Made by a program: the position numbers and the translations under genes. Under the pieces are notes generated by a model. That model saw only the letters and a list, made by a program, of their open reading frames with translations, made no database searches and was not told where the DNA came from. Shown piece by piece: positions 8,758 to 17,383 of a DNA stretch of 53,195 nucleotides. This DNA comes from Oligoflexia bacterium (lineage in GTDB: Bacteria; Bdellovibrionota; UBA1018): positions 1 to 53,195 of the forward strand of contig JACMNQ010000076.1 in assembly GCA_014378465.1 (NCBI GenBank), given 5' to 3'. The stretch's first letter is position 1. The number at the start of each line of letters is the position of its first letter.

Positions 8758-10161
8758 TCACTCCGCTGGCTTCTTGCCATCGAGCAGCTTCTTGCGACGC
8801 TGCTTGCGATTGTTCGGCGAAGGCGTTGGATTGGCGTGCGTGGCCGAAGGCAACTTCCGGCTGAGCGGCCCGCCGCGGGGCGCACCTTTGGGGCCGCCAA
8901 GTTTCGGCCGGGGTCCACCGTCTTTTGGGCGCTTTGGACGATTGCGCGGGGGTCTGACCCGAGCGGGATCTTCCGCAAGTCCAGCCGGAGCTTCGAGGAT
9001 CTCGATCTTCTTCTGAATCAGGCGCTCAATGTCGCGGAGAAAATCCCGTTCTTCATAGGAACAGAAGGAAAGAGCGGTACCTTCAGTCCCGGCTCGGGCC
9101 GTGCGTCCGATCCGGTGCACGTAACTTTCGGGTTCATTCGGGATGTCATGATTGAAGACGTGAGTCACGTTGTCGATGTCAATTCCGCGCGCGGCGATAT
9201 CGGTCGCGACCAGGACGCGTGAGCGCCCTTTCTTGATGCTCTCGAGCGCTTCTTCGCGCTGAAGCTGGGAGCGCTCCCCATGAATGGCGGCAGCTCGTAC
9301 TCCGGCGTGATTCAGATCGTCCGTCACGCGGTTGGCATCTCGTTTGGTGCGCGTGAACACGATGGCGCGTTCGACTTTCAATTCTTCAAGAAGATGCAGC
9401 AGCAGTGCCGTCTTCTGGCGTTTGGCCACGGGATAGATCCCCTGGCGGATCTTGTCGACGGTGGACGCGACCGGAGTCACTTCAATGCGCACGGGCTCAA
9501 AAAGGATCTGGTCCGAAAGCTTTTGAATGATCGGCGGCATCGTCGCTGAAAAGAACAACGTCTGACGCTGATTCGGGATCTGCTGAATGATTCGCTTCAC
9601 GTCGGCGATGAAGCCCATGTCGAGCATCCGGTCCGCTTCATCCAGCACGAAGATTTCGAGCGAATCAAAATTGATGAGCCGCTGATCCATGAGGTCGAGC
9701 AGGCGCCCGGGCGTCGCGACCAGAATGTCCACTCCCTGGCGAATTGCTCTGACCTGCGGCTGTTGGCCGACACCGCCGAAGATGACGGTGTTCCGAATCG
9801 CCAGCCCTTTGCCGTAGGTCGTGAAACTGTCGGCAATCTGCGAAGCGAGTTCACGAGTCGGAGTGAGGATGAGGACCTTGATCGCGCGCACTGCCTTGAA
9901 GGACTGGCCGCGGGGGATTGGGCCTTGGGGCAACTTTGCTTCTTCCGGGTTGGCACCCTGGGCGCTTTCAGCGAGAATCTGAAGAATCGGGAGGGCAAAG
10001 GCTGCCGTCTTGCCGGTTCCGGTCTGAGCGCAGGCCAGGACGTCCTTGCGGTCAAGAATGGGAGGGATGGCCTGGGCTTGAATGGGGGTCGGAGTTTCGT
10101 ACCCCTCGGCTTTGACGGCGCGGAGGAGCTGGGGGATCAGGTTCAGGGCATCAAATTTCAT
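8758..10161 (-). CDS. DEAD-box RNA helicase, RhlE-like with basic tail
   Basis: 467 residues. It opens with the Q-motif (Y-x-TPTPIQ) and carries AQTGTGKT (45-52), PTRELASQ, TPGRLLDL, DEAD (174-177), SAT, a VATDIAARGIDIDNV block and HRIGRTARAG. A short insertion near residues 65-90 separates motifs I and Ia. After residue ~395 the chain turns into a Pro/Arg/Lys/Gly-rich tail typical of RhlE-type helicases, where it binds RNA non-specifically. It probably acts in ribosome maturation or RNA decay in the cytoplasm. It follows the SelO-like gene on the same strand after 81 bases, so it may have its own promoter. Confidence 0.93.
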   Translation of the reverse strand: MKFDALNLIPQLLRAVKAEGYETPTPIQAQAIPPILDRKDVLACAQTGTGKTAAFALPILQILAESAQGANPEEAKLPQGPIPRGQSFKAVRAIKVLILTPTRELASQIADSFTTYGKGLAIRNTVIFGGVGQQPQVRAIRQGVDILVATPGRLLDLMDQRLINFDSLEIFVLDEADRMLDMGFIADVKRIIQQIPNQRQTLFFSATMPPIIQKLSDQILFEPVRIEVTPVASTVDKIRQGIYPVAKRQKTALLLHLLEELKVERAIVFTRTKRDANRVTDDLNHAGVRAAAIHGERSQLQREEALESIKKGRSRVLVATDIAARGIDIDNVTHVFNHDIPNEPESYVHRIGRTARAGTEGTALSFCSYEERDFLRDIERLIQKKIEILEAPAGLAEDPARVRPPRNRPKRPKDGGPRPKLGGPKGAPRGGPLSRKLPSATHANPTPSPNNRKQRRKKLLDGKKPAE

Positions 10162-10242
10162 ATGACCGCGTCTTAGCGGTTTCTGGGCCTGATTACCAGA
10201 TGGGACTTCTGAACTCCTTGGCGGTAGACAGTGAAATTGACC

Positions 10243-12438
10243 TCATTCCACTTTCTGAACCAGTCCCCCGCATTCTGAATGCAGACTGAGGCCCGCATCG
10301 ATGACGGCGTTTGAACCATTCCTCCTGTACCAGCGCCCATTGCCCCGGGCATCCCGACCCTGCAGCACAAACTCCACTCGAGAAGACTTCGACTCCGCGT
10401 CCGCCATGGGAAGCGTGAGCTGGTAATGAGCCCCGATCTTCCGCAAGGAGGAGTTTGCGGAATTTTTCCAGCCATCTGCCGAGTACAACACCGAGAGACT
10501 CGGAAGCTCGCCGGCACTGATCACATTCCCCAGAACTCGGTAGGTGGCCTGGCCCGCGGCAGGCACTTCAATTCTGATCTCGTGCGCGTTCTTGCGAGCA
10601 TCAAAAACCTTGAAAGCAGCCAGATCGTCCAGCCGGTCATTCTCGACGGGCAGGACCAGACGGTAGCCAGACTCCGTGAGCGGCACACGCTTCCCACTCT
10701 GAATGCGGCGATCCATGGATTGCCAGATCGCATCGCGACTCCCGGTCTCCTTGTAATTCTTGATCAGAAAATCATTTTCGGCACGCATGTTGGGTCGATA
10801 GAGATCCGGAATTTCGCGTGCGCGGTATTTCACGCTTTCATGAATGTAAGTCTGGAGCGCCTCAGGTGTGACGCCGTCCACTCTCCCCCGGTCAATGAGC
10901 GCCTGATGAAAGCGGGCGTATTGATTGAGAAAGGTCTTTCGCTCCAGTTCACCCGGAAATTCTTCAAGCAGGACAGGAAGGAAGTTGGGCATCTTGAAGG
11001 TGGAGTGATCCAATGACCCCGGCGAGAGGTCGAGCAGAAGCTTTCGAATGTCATGCTTGCCTGTGCGTGATGGCATGGCCTTGTCAACATTGATCCTGCC
11101 TGCAAGCGGCTCTTTCGCCAGCTGAATCAGGCGATCTGCAAATTCCGCCACTTGAGCGTTCCGCAGAAGTTCTTCGCTCAACTCTGGAGGAACTCCCGCA
11201 ATTTCAATGAATTTCACTCGCAGCGACTGTTCGTAGTCCCGGTCAAACTGCGCGGAGAGTTCCGACTTCAAAGGAAGATCGGGCCCCCACTGTGCCGGTA
11301 CGAAGGACAGCATGGTCTGGAAAGGAGTGACCAGAAGAGTCGACTTCAGCTCCTCCGTTTCCCAGAAAGGCTGAACGTGAGCAAGAACCTGAATCGCGCC
11401 GTGCTGCGGTTGCGCGGTCATCGTTCCATAATCGATGAAACGGCCGCTGATCTCGACATTGGAAGGACTGGTGCCGCCATGATAGAAACTCTCAGCCGTC
11501 GCAGTTGCGTATTGAACCGCCAGTCTGCGCGCGAATTCAAAGTATCCCAGTTTGAACTTCTGGCCAGGTCTCAATCCCTCCCAGGCCTCCGCCGAAAAAT
11601 GTTCAGGCCGTGGGGCGGCACGGTCCAGGAACTTTTCGGCCGCCAACACTCTGGATGGGTCGGTCCTGGCCATCGCAGCGCCGGCGCCGAACTGCGCATT
11701 CATGAAGTGAGCGGGCCTGACGGCATCCTGGCGAATGATGAGTGCACGCGGTTCTTTGCCGCCATCTTTCCAGTGCGTGAAAGTTCCCGTGTCGAGGATG
11801 GCGATGACCCGGTTCGCACCGTAAGGCAGAGTCGCGTGAGCCACTTCGCCCATGAGTGCTTCGCGAATGGATTCTTCGAACGAAGCACCGCCATGGGCGT
11901 GATCAAATTGCTGGCCATCTCCGAGAAGCGGCGTCTGGCCAATCCCCTTGATCTGAATTTCGCCGGCGATCCCCGCACGTGCGCTCCCCCAGTTCACACC
12001 GATTCCGGTCCCGCCGTAGCGATCCGCATAGAAAGTCTTGAAAAGCTCCGTGTAGAATTCGGCCGGGTCCTGGCCTTGCGGCACCATATAAGCGAATGCA
12101 TCGAGTACGGCATTCTCGAACTCGCGAGTCAGTCCCTCGGCCGGAACTTCGATGCCCATTTCCTTCAGCAGCGGAAAATTGAGCCACACCACTCGAGCAT
12201 GGGCCAGGCGTTTGGCCTTGAACGAAACGTAACTCGATTCAGGCAGCTGACGTCCCAGTGTGTGAGGCGCTCCTTCGCTCAGGCGGGAGATTGGATCGCC
12301 GGCCAGAGCCAGGGTCGTCAATACCAGCAGCGAGACCGCTCCAGACAGGAGCCGCAAAAATTCCGGGAAAAGTCTGAATCGAAACGCGTGCATGGTCATG
12401 GAGACTGATCGGCTCACTCCGGAACCGACTTGAGTCAT
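10243..12438 (-). CDS. Exported SelO-family protein (predicted AMPylase-type pseudokinase), highly divergent
   Basis: 731 residues with a Sec signal peptide ending near LALAGD (about residue 47); ATGs at 12399 and 12393 could also serve. Residues ~55-345 align by motif with SelO/YdiU: GRQLPESSYV; EIQIKGIGQTP with Lys164; SFEESIRE with Glu193; HGGTSPSNVEISGRFIDYG with Asn327 and Asp336. In E. coli SelO the equivalents are Lys113, Glu136, Asn247 and Asp256, and the Asn-Asp spacing of nine is identical. SelO transfers AMP to hydroxyl side chains of proteins. Known forms are cytosolic or mitochondrial and about 480 residues, so export and the extra ~250 C-terminal residues, which look like a beta-sandwich near residues 600-700, are unusual. 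Last gene of the five-gene minus-strand block. Confidence 0.75.
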   Translation of the reverse strand: MTQVGSGVSRSVSMTMHAFRFRLFPEFLRLLSGAVSLLVLTTLALAGDPISRLSEGAPHTLGRQLPESSYVSFKAKRLAHARVVWLNFPLLKEMGIEVPAEGLTREFENAVLDAFAYMVPQGQDPAEFYTELFKTFYADRYGGTGIGVNWGSARAGIAGEIQIKGIGQTPLLGDGQQFDHAHGGASFEESIREALMGEVAHATLPYGANRVIAILDTGTFTHWKDGGKEPRALIIRQDAVRPAHFMNAQFGAGAAMARTDPSRVLAAEKFLDRAAPRPEHFSAEAWEGLRPGQKFKLGYFEFARRLAVQYATATAESFYHGGTSPSNVEISGRFIDYGTMTAQPQHGAIQVLAHVQPFWETEELKSTLLVTPFQTMLSFVPAQWGPDLPLKSELSAQFDRDYEQSLRVKFIEIAGVPPELSEELLRNAQVAEFADRLIQLAKEPLAGRINVDKAMPSRTGKHDIRKLLLDLSPGSLDHSTFKMPNFLPVLLEEFPGELERKTFLNQYARFHQALIDRGRVDGVTPEALQTYIHESVKYRAREIPDLYRPNMRAENDFLIKNYKETGSRDAIWQSMDRRIQSGKRVPLTESGYRLVLPVENDRLDDLAAFKVFDARKNAHEIRIEVPAAGQATYRVLGNVISAGELPSLSVLYSADGWKNSANSSLRKIGAHYQLTLPMADAESKSSRVEFVLQGRDARGNGRWYRRNGSNAVIDAGLSLHSECGGLVQKVE

Positions 12439-12456
12439 CGGGGAGTCAAAAAACCG

Positions 12457-13890
12457 TCAGCCCCCGAAATTCACGACGCCTGAATTGCGCCCTTTTTTCT
12501 TTTTCGGATGTTTCTTCTTCTGTTTGGCGACTTCCTTTTCGACCGTCGTGGGCTTGCCTTGAATCTTGTCGACGACGTTCTGGGGCGCTTCTTTGACGAT
12601 CTTGCCCACGTCCTCGACGCTCGCTGGCTTGAATTCCTTTTTCTCACCCTGGGTCATGGCGTCGGGGAGTCCATCGGCCACGACTTTCGAAGCTTTCGGG
12701 AAAGCGCCTTCATAAGCCGGAACCGGGTCCGCCGGAATGATTGAAAAAGTGCGAAGCGTTCGCACGATGTCGATGCCGATCCCAAGCATCACGTTCCTGT
12801 AATCCTTTGAAAGGTCAAAGCCCGCTCCAAGATTGATGAAGTAGGGATTCACTTCGAGTCCCGTCGTCACGTGCACTCGCCCGGCCTGCCCCTGAATTCT
12901 CGACATCGCGTAGTAGGCGCCACCCGCGAATTCCACTTTGAGGTTGGTGTACTCGGCCAGCACGTAACTTGCGCCGGCACGCGGGATCCACGAACGAGTT
13001 GCGCCGGTCGTCGCCGACTGATCACTGAGCAGAGCGGTATTCTCAGTACGACCGATATACCCGAGACTCACTCCCACTTTGAAGAACCGATTGGGGACCC
13101 AGCCCGCTCCCACCACCAGCTGCCCCGGACGGGACACGCTTTGGTTGAAACCCGGCATGTCCGACTGCGCTTGCGCATCCCCCACTGCCCCGATGGTGAG
13201 AGGTGGAGCATAGCTTGCACCCAGCACGTAACGATCCGGCAAGCGGTAAAGGGCGCCCAACCGATAACTGAGAGCGTGAGCATTGTAGGAAACGTCGCCA
13301 ATTTCACGAACCGCTTTGTCCAGTTCCGCACTCACTCCCACTGCGAGGCGACTGTCCAGAAAAGCTCTCGCCACGGTGAAACGCAGCTCTTTCATGGAGA
13401 CTTCGGTTCTGCGCGAATTACCGGTATTGGGTGACGAATAAATTCCGTCCTCGGTGGTCGGAGAATAGTAAGTGACGCTGTAGCCCCAGGGTGCAGGGCT
13501 CACACCGAGCCCCCATTGACTGGTGCTGATGGATTCACCGTCGGGCTTGAGGCGTTTGTCGGTGATGCTGATTTTATTGATCTGAGCCGAGACGCTGCCG
13601 GTTTCCATCGCGTAGCCCGCAGAATTGGCTTCCGCGGCACTGATGCTTGAAGGGAGTGCGACAGTCGCTCCTGCCATGCCGGTCGTATTCGTGTCGCCTT
13701 GAGTGGCAGCACTCCAGCCCGAATAGGGGCGAGTTCGCGCCGTATAGGGAAACGGCGTGACTGCCGAGGCGGAGGTTTCCAGAAGTGCGGTCACACCGAG
13801 AGCGACCGCCAGGCCCAGCACGGATGCAGCGCAAGTCCTGAAAAAACGAGCTGAAGAAACCGGATGTGAAATCAGGGTGTTCTGAATCAT
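12457..13890 (-). CDS. Outer-membrane beta-barrel protein with lysine-rich C-terminal tail
   Basis: 477 residues. A long signal peptide (to about SASA, residue 43) is followed by ~330 residues of alternating polar/apolar beta-strand pattern with many Gly and aromatic residues (VGVSAELDKAV, YVLGASYAPPL, VVGAGWVPNRFFKVGVSLGY), reminiscent of FadL/PorV-type barrels, though I cannot assign a specific family. From about residue 395 a charged periplasmic-type tail follows, ending in a run of lysines (KKKHPKKKKGRNSG). The tail is unusual for a barrel and could bind peptidoglycan, nucleic acid or acidic polymers. The start lies 13 bases after the methyltransferase stop, and the SelO-like gene follows after 18 bases. 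Confidence 0.8.
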   Translation of the reverse strand: MIQNTLISHPVSSARFFRTCAASVLGLAVALGVTALLETSASAVTPFPYTARTRPYSGWSAATQGDTNTTGMAGATVALPSSISAAEANSAGYAMETGSVSAQINKISITDKRLKPDGESISTSQWGLGVSPAPWGYSVTYYSPTTEDGIYSSPNTGNSRRTEVSMKELRFTVARAFLDSRLAVGVSAELDKAVREIGDVSYNAHALSYRLGALYRLPDRYVLGASYAPPLTIGAVGDAQAQSDMPGFNQSVSRPGQLVVGAGWVPNRFFKVGVSLGYIGRTENTALLSDQSATTGATRSWIPRAGASYVLAEYTNLKVEFAGGAYYAMSRIQGQAGRVHVTTGLEVNPYFINLGAGFDLSKDYRNVMLGIGIDIVRTLRTFSIIPADPVPAYEGAFPKASKVVADGLPDAMTQGEKKEFKPASVEDVGKIVKEAPQNVVDKIQGKPTTVEKEVAKQKKKHPKKKKGRNSGVVNFGG

Positions 13891-13903
13891 GGTGAATCCT
13901 TCT

Positions 13904-14911
13904 TTACGGACTCGAAGCGGTGAACCAGAGCGACTCCGTGTCGTGGTGAGCCGTCAATGCAAGACGCTCGCCTTTTTTGAGCGGTCGAGGAGTTTCATTG
14001 AGAAGAATCGCCTGTTTCCAGCACGAAAGTGCTGCCTGTCCGGGAGCCGTGCTCACGGTCGTGGTCTCATCGAGCTGGAGTTCATACCAGAAGGCAACGG
14101 CGTGACAGAGGCCGTCTTCGGTCACTTCAAACTCGATGGGCTTGGTTTCAGTTCCCGGAAGGTGGTGAAAATCGAAATCCCACACCTGCTTCGGGGCGCT
14201 CAATGCCCGGTACTTCATCTTGTTCAGGTGGTAGCCCATGTACTTCTGAACAGTGAACTCATTGAAGGCGCTCAGATCAAAGCCCGAGACCTGAGCGACG
14301 CGGTGATTCTCAAAGATCTCGGCAGACTCGATGCAGACTGCCGTCACGCGGACTCCGGCCGGGATGATCTGGGCATTCGGCTTCAGAAGATGTGTGATCG
14401 CATGCTTGATCGCGACGAAAGCTCCTTCACCCAGCAAGCCGTCATCAAAAATCTCGGTAACCAGCACGTCCGCCCGTTCGGCCAGCCCGGTGGCCGAGCC
14501 AATCGAGACCTGCTCGCCGACCGCCAGGTTCGTGGAGAGACGATTGATCACCTTCACCCGGTCTGCAAATCCGTTCTTGCGGATGATTTCTTCGGCCTTG
14601 CGAGCGATCATCGGAATCGCTTCACACGTCGTCACTTTCGCAGCGCCGTGACGCGCAGCCATCATGGAGAGAAGCCCTGAACCGGTGCCGATCTCGAGAA
14701 CAGTCTTTTTTCGTCCGGCTTCGGCAGCCGAATGAAGAGCGCCCTTGAGCGCTTTCTCATAGGCGGCATTTCTCACGACGTCATTCATCATCGGGAAATG
14801 CCAGAGGTCCACTTCATCTCCGACAAACTGGCGGTAACCGGCGCCAATTTCTTCAGCGGTGGGCTGGGCGGGATGCGAGACGTCGATGGCGCTGACAGGC
14901 TTGATGTTCAT
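13904..14911 (-). CDS. PRMT7-like protein arginine methyltransferase
   Basis: 335 residues, no signal peptide. Motif I (VLEIGTGSGLLSMMAARHGA, 71-90) followed by TTCEAIPMI is the SAM-binding site. TEIFDDGLLGEG (152-163) supplies the double-Glu loop, Glu153 and Glu162, nine apart as in known PRMTs, and its wording is closest to PRMT7. A beta-barrel domain follows, with SCWKQ (296-300) where PRMTs have the THW loop; His is replaced by Cys. The predicted reaction is methylation of arginine in proteins. PRMTs are mainly eukaryotic and uncommon in bacteria, so possible horizontal origin is an inference. It is tightly linked to the genes on both sides (9 and 13 bases). An activity on a non-protein substrate cannot be excluded. 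Confidence 0.85.
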   Translation of the reverse strand: MNIKPVSAIDVSHPAQPTAEEIGAGYRQFVGDEVDLWHFPMMNDVVRNAAYEKALKGALHSAAEAGRKKTVLEIGTGSGLLSMMAARHGAAKVTTCEAIPMIARKAEEIIRKNGFADRVKVINRLSTNLAVGEQVSIGSATGLAERADVLVTEIFDDGLLGEGAFVAIKHAITHLLKPNAQIIPAGVRVTAVCIESAEIFENHRVAQVSGFDLSAFNEFTVQKYMGYHLNKMKYRALSAPKQVWDFDFHHLPGTETKPIEFEVTEDGLCHAVAFWYELQLDETTTVSTAPGQAALSCWKQAILLNETPRPLKKGERLALTAHHDTESLWFTASSP

Positions 14912-14920
14912 GGGAGGAGC

Positions 14921-16141
14921 CTACGCTCTTGAAGGGATCTCGTCCATCAGCTTGAGCGCCTCTTCGCTCCACTTTTTCTCGAAACGAGCCTGCGGATTTT
15001 CGAGGACCTTTCGGTAAGCGGGCGTTTTCAGCAACAGACTCAGGTCCAGCTCCGGATGCACTTCAGAGAAGCCTCGAAGAGCCCTCCCGTAAGTCAAGGT
15101 ATGAGGCAGACGGTTCCACCCGTGCTTCAGGGCTTCGACCACCTCAAGACTCGCTTCTGTGAGCCTGCCTTCAGGAGTCGCAAGCGCTTTCGCCAATTTG
15201 CGGGCCCACTCATCGAAAAAAGGGCCGATCGGAATGAAAAACTCCGGACTCTGCCTCAGGCACTTGGGCTTTCGGAGAGCGAAGTACCGATGATTCTCGT
15301 GAGCCATGGCGCTGCTCCCGGCGTTATCCTCAATGATCGACTTATACAGTTCCCCCGCCACCCAGAGGCGACCCAGGTACCGAAGCTTTCGATTTGAATC
15401 AAAGGGCAGGGCCGCGAGCTTGTAGTACTCCAGTCGAAGACGGTCTCCGACGTCGAGATCCCACAGGTCCATCACCCGGTCGAGATCTCCGAAATTATGC
15501 GCGATACTGGCAGAAGCGCGCAGGCAGGCCAGTCCAGCCTCCGCTCGCCAGAGCGACCCGAAGACTTCGGAATGGCGGCGCACTTCGCTCGCGATGCCTT
15601 CAAAAAGTTCCTGACGTTTTGCAGTCGCCAGTGGCTCCGAATACTGCTTCAGGGCGCAGTAAGCGCCTGCCGCCACCGTGAACCACTCGCCCAGATGTCC
15701 GGAGACCGCTTCCTTTTCCCATGAAGTCCCGGGGGCTCCGCACGTATAACGGCTCGAGAGCAAGGTTACCTGCCAGTCGTGACTTTCCAGAACGAAGTCC
15801 GCCATCGTGAGCGCGTCTTCGAGCGGCAATTCCCGGGGCCAGAGCTTCAACCGGATCTGATTGTCGACGTCCGTCGGGACTGGCGTCCCCACCGTGAGAA
15901 AGTGCGCTGACAGGCAGAGCTTGAAGTACTCAACGTGGGTCAGGGCGTCGACTCGAGGTTCTGACTCCAAACCAGGTTCGGAGTTGGCGGCAGAAACTCT
16001 CGAGTACTCCGCGATGACTTTCGCAGGAGGGAGCTTTCCCAAGGCGGTGTCGGACGCCCCTGCCACGAAAAGGTAAGGCAGAGTGTTTTGAACCTGGGAA
16101 AGCAGAAGTTCAGGGGCGATGCCCCGGCGAAATTGACTCAT
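14921..16141 (-). CDS. Uncharacterised 406-residue protein of the PRMT block
   Basis: The start at 16141 is chosen over 16159 because GGAAGGGGC sits 1-9 bases upstream. No signal peptide and no recognisable domain. The composition is that of a soluble, mostly helical protein with scattered conserved-looking aromatic and His/Asp clusters (SGHLGEWFTV, SIAHNFGDLDRVMDLWDL, HGWNRLPHTLTYGRALRGF). The His/Asp content would allow a metal site but nothing proves one. It starts 44 bases after the lipoprotein gene and its stop is 9 bases before the methyltransferase start, so it is almost certainly translated from the same message and is a candidate partner or substrate of that enzyme. Confidence 0.8.
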   Translation of the reverse strand: MSQFRRGIAPELLLSQVQNTLPYLFVAGASDTALGKLPPAKVIAEYSRVSAANSEPGLESEPRVDALTHVEYFKLCLSAHFLTVGTPVPTDVDNQIRLKLWPRELPLEDALTMADFVLESHDWQVTLLSSRYTCGAPGTSWEKEAVSGHLGEWFTVAAGAYCALKQYSEPLATAKRQELFEGIASEVRRHSEVFGSLWRAEAGLACLRASASIAHNFGDLDRVMDLWDLDVGDRLRLEYYKLAALPFDSNRKLRYLGRLWVAGELYKSIIEDNAGSSAMAHENHRYFALRKPKCLRQSPEFFIPIGPFFDEWARKLAKALATPEGRLTEASLEVVEALKHGWNRLPHTLTYGRALRGFSEVHPELDLSLLLKTPAYRKVLENPQARFEKKWSEEALKLMDEIPSRA

Positions 16142-16185
16142 TGCCCCTTCCAGTAACACAGGTCCAGAGGACTCGACAATCTCGC

Positions 16186-17136
16186 TTAAAACGTCGGCAG
16201 CGGATGATGGGTATGCGCCGCCTGGATCAACCTCCAGGCGATGTCAGTATCGAGACCATCTTCGTCCTCCAGCCCTCCCGCTTTTCTCCAGCTCTGGGGG
16301 GCCTCAGGATGAGGACCGCTCAGAACCACGAAAGAATGACCTACACGCCCCTGAATCATCGCAGGCCTTCCGTCGGCGGAATACCTGGCCACGACTCCCG
16401 TTTGCGTTTCAAAATAGGGGCCCCACCAAAGAATCAAGTCGCGTCTGGACCCGTCCGGAAAATCAGTCCAGACCATGGAGATCGGATTGCCGCTGGCGGG
16501 CCTGTAATTGTCGATGAAGGTCCCATTCAAAAGCGCAAGTCCCGCTACCGGGGTCTCCTCCACTCCGGCGGAAGGTCCGACTGCAATGAAAGCGCCTGCA
16601 CAGATGCCGACATAATTCAGCCCCTTCTGAATCACGGCCTTTCGGAGTTCCCGCCGAGCGGAAGCGGAAATGACCGTATCCATTTCTTCGTTGTCCCCAC
16701 CCGGCCAGATGAACGTGCCGTACTGAGCGAACTCGGCGGCAGTGAGCGAGTTCAAAGCGCTCTCTGAAATCGTGCGTTCCGTCAGGCCATGGGCTCTGAT
16801 GAGTTTCACGATTGCGCTGGTATCGGTCGAGTCGACCCCTTTGCCGTCATAGATGAGAAAATCCGCTTTCAGATTTCGGCGAACCAGAGGAGTGGGAAGC
16901 TCACTGTTCGGCAGAAACCCATCGGCCGCGTCCCCGGCGAAAGTGGGAGAATCCATGTTTGAAGTGGCCTGATCGTGAAGTACGGGAGCTCTGCTCTGAG
17001 GGGGGGCTGAACCGCCGCATCCTGCAAAAAACAATGTCATCGTGCCCGCAGTCAAAGCCGCGAATGAAATTTGGCGGAGCCGTGATCTTGGGGAAATGAA
17101 AATTGAAAGCGGGACAGTGGAATTGAAGTTCAGCAC
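16186..17136 (-). CDS. Lipoprotein with BPL_N-type class I glutamine amidotransferase-like domain
   Basis: 316 residues from a GTG with AAGGAA about ten bases upstream; the next in-frame ATG leaves only seven residues before the lipid Cys. The lipobox is FAGC with Cys40. The domain (residues ~90-300) contains FIWPGGDNEEM and the elbow VGICAGAF with Cys179 in the nucleophile position, as in the 'biotin-protein ligase N-terminal' (BPL_N) family of the class I GATase-like fold. The usual His-x-Glu of true amidotransferases is replaced by a GPHPEAP segment near the end, which may supply the His and Glu. Role unknown; probably a periplasmic amidase or a binding protein. It is the first gene of the five-gene minus-strand block. 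Confidence 0.82.
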   Translation of the reverse strand: MLNFNSTVPLSIFISPRSRLRQISFAALTAGTMTLFFAGCGGSAPPQSRAPVLHDQATSNMDSPTFAGDAADGFLPNSELPTPLVRRNLKADFLIYDGKGVDSTDTSAIVKLIRAHGLTERTISESALNSLTAAEFAQYGTFIWPGGDNEEMDTVISASARRELRKAVIQKGLNYVGICAGAFIAVGPSAGVEETPVAGLALLNGTFIDNYRPASGNPISMVWTDFPDGSRRDLILWWGPYFETQTGVVARYSADGRPAMIQGRVGHSFVVLSGPHPEAPQSWRKAGGLEDEDGLDTDIAWRLIQAAHTHHPLPTF

Positions 17137-17383
17137 GAATAAGGTTCCTTTCGGTGCAGTTCGTCATCACCGCCAGCAACCCGTGCCCCTTGGAGCTGAC
17201 GCTGACGTGATCCTGCGCCTGCGCATCTTCAAGAAGGATACCGAAAAGTCAGATCACCCGACGCCGTGGACTTCAACACGCTGAATCTGTTGAGAGGGTG
17301 GGCAAAAGAAAAAGTCCGGGCATCTGCGACTGAGCGCTGATACCCGGACCCTTTCATTTCAGATCATTTTCAGACAGGACGTC
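17137..17383. other. Intergenic region between ahcY and the BPL_N lipoprotein
   Basis: 247 bases that should hold the promoter of the five-gene block on the minus strand and the ahcY terminator (17304-17349). A frame at 17042-17284 on the plus strand has no ribosome-binding site or protein-like composition, so I treat the rest as non-coding. Confidence 0.5.
17304..17349 (-). terminator. Intrinsic terminator of ahcY
   Basis: Read on the minus strand, GTCCGGG pairs with CCCGGAC (17343-17349 with 17314-17320) around a 22-base loop that can pair further, and TTTTTCTTTT follows (17304-17313). It lies 35 bases past the ahcY stop. Confidence 0.88.

Noticed and set aside
11152..12408. 418-codon open frame antisense to the SelO-like gene
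   Set aside because: Same reason; the minus-strand frame has the signal peptide and catalytic motifs.
10243..12438. Selenocysteine in the SelO-like protein
   Set aside because: Bacterial SelO proteins generally lack Sec, and I saw no in-frame TGA before the final stop.
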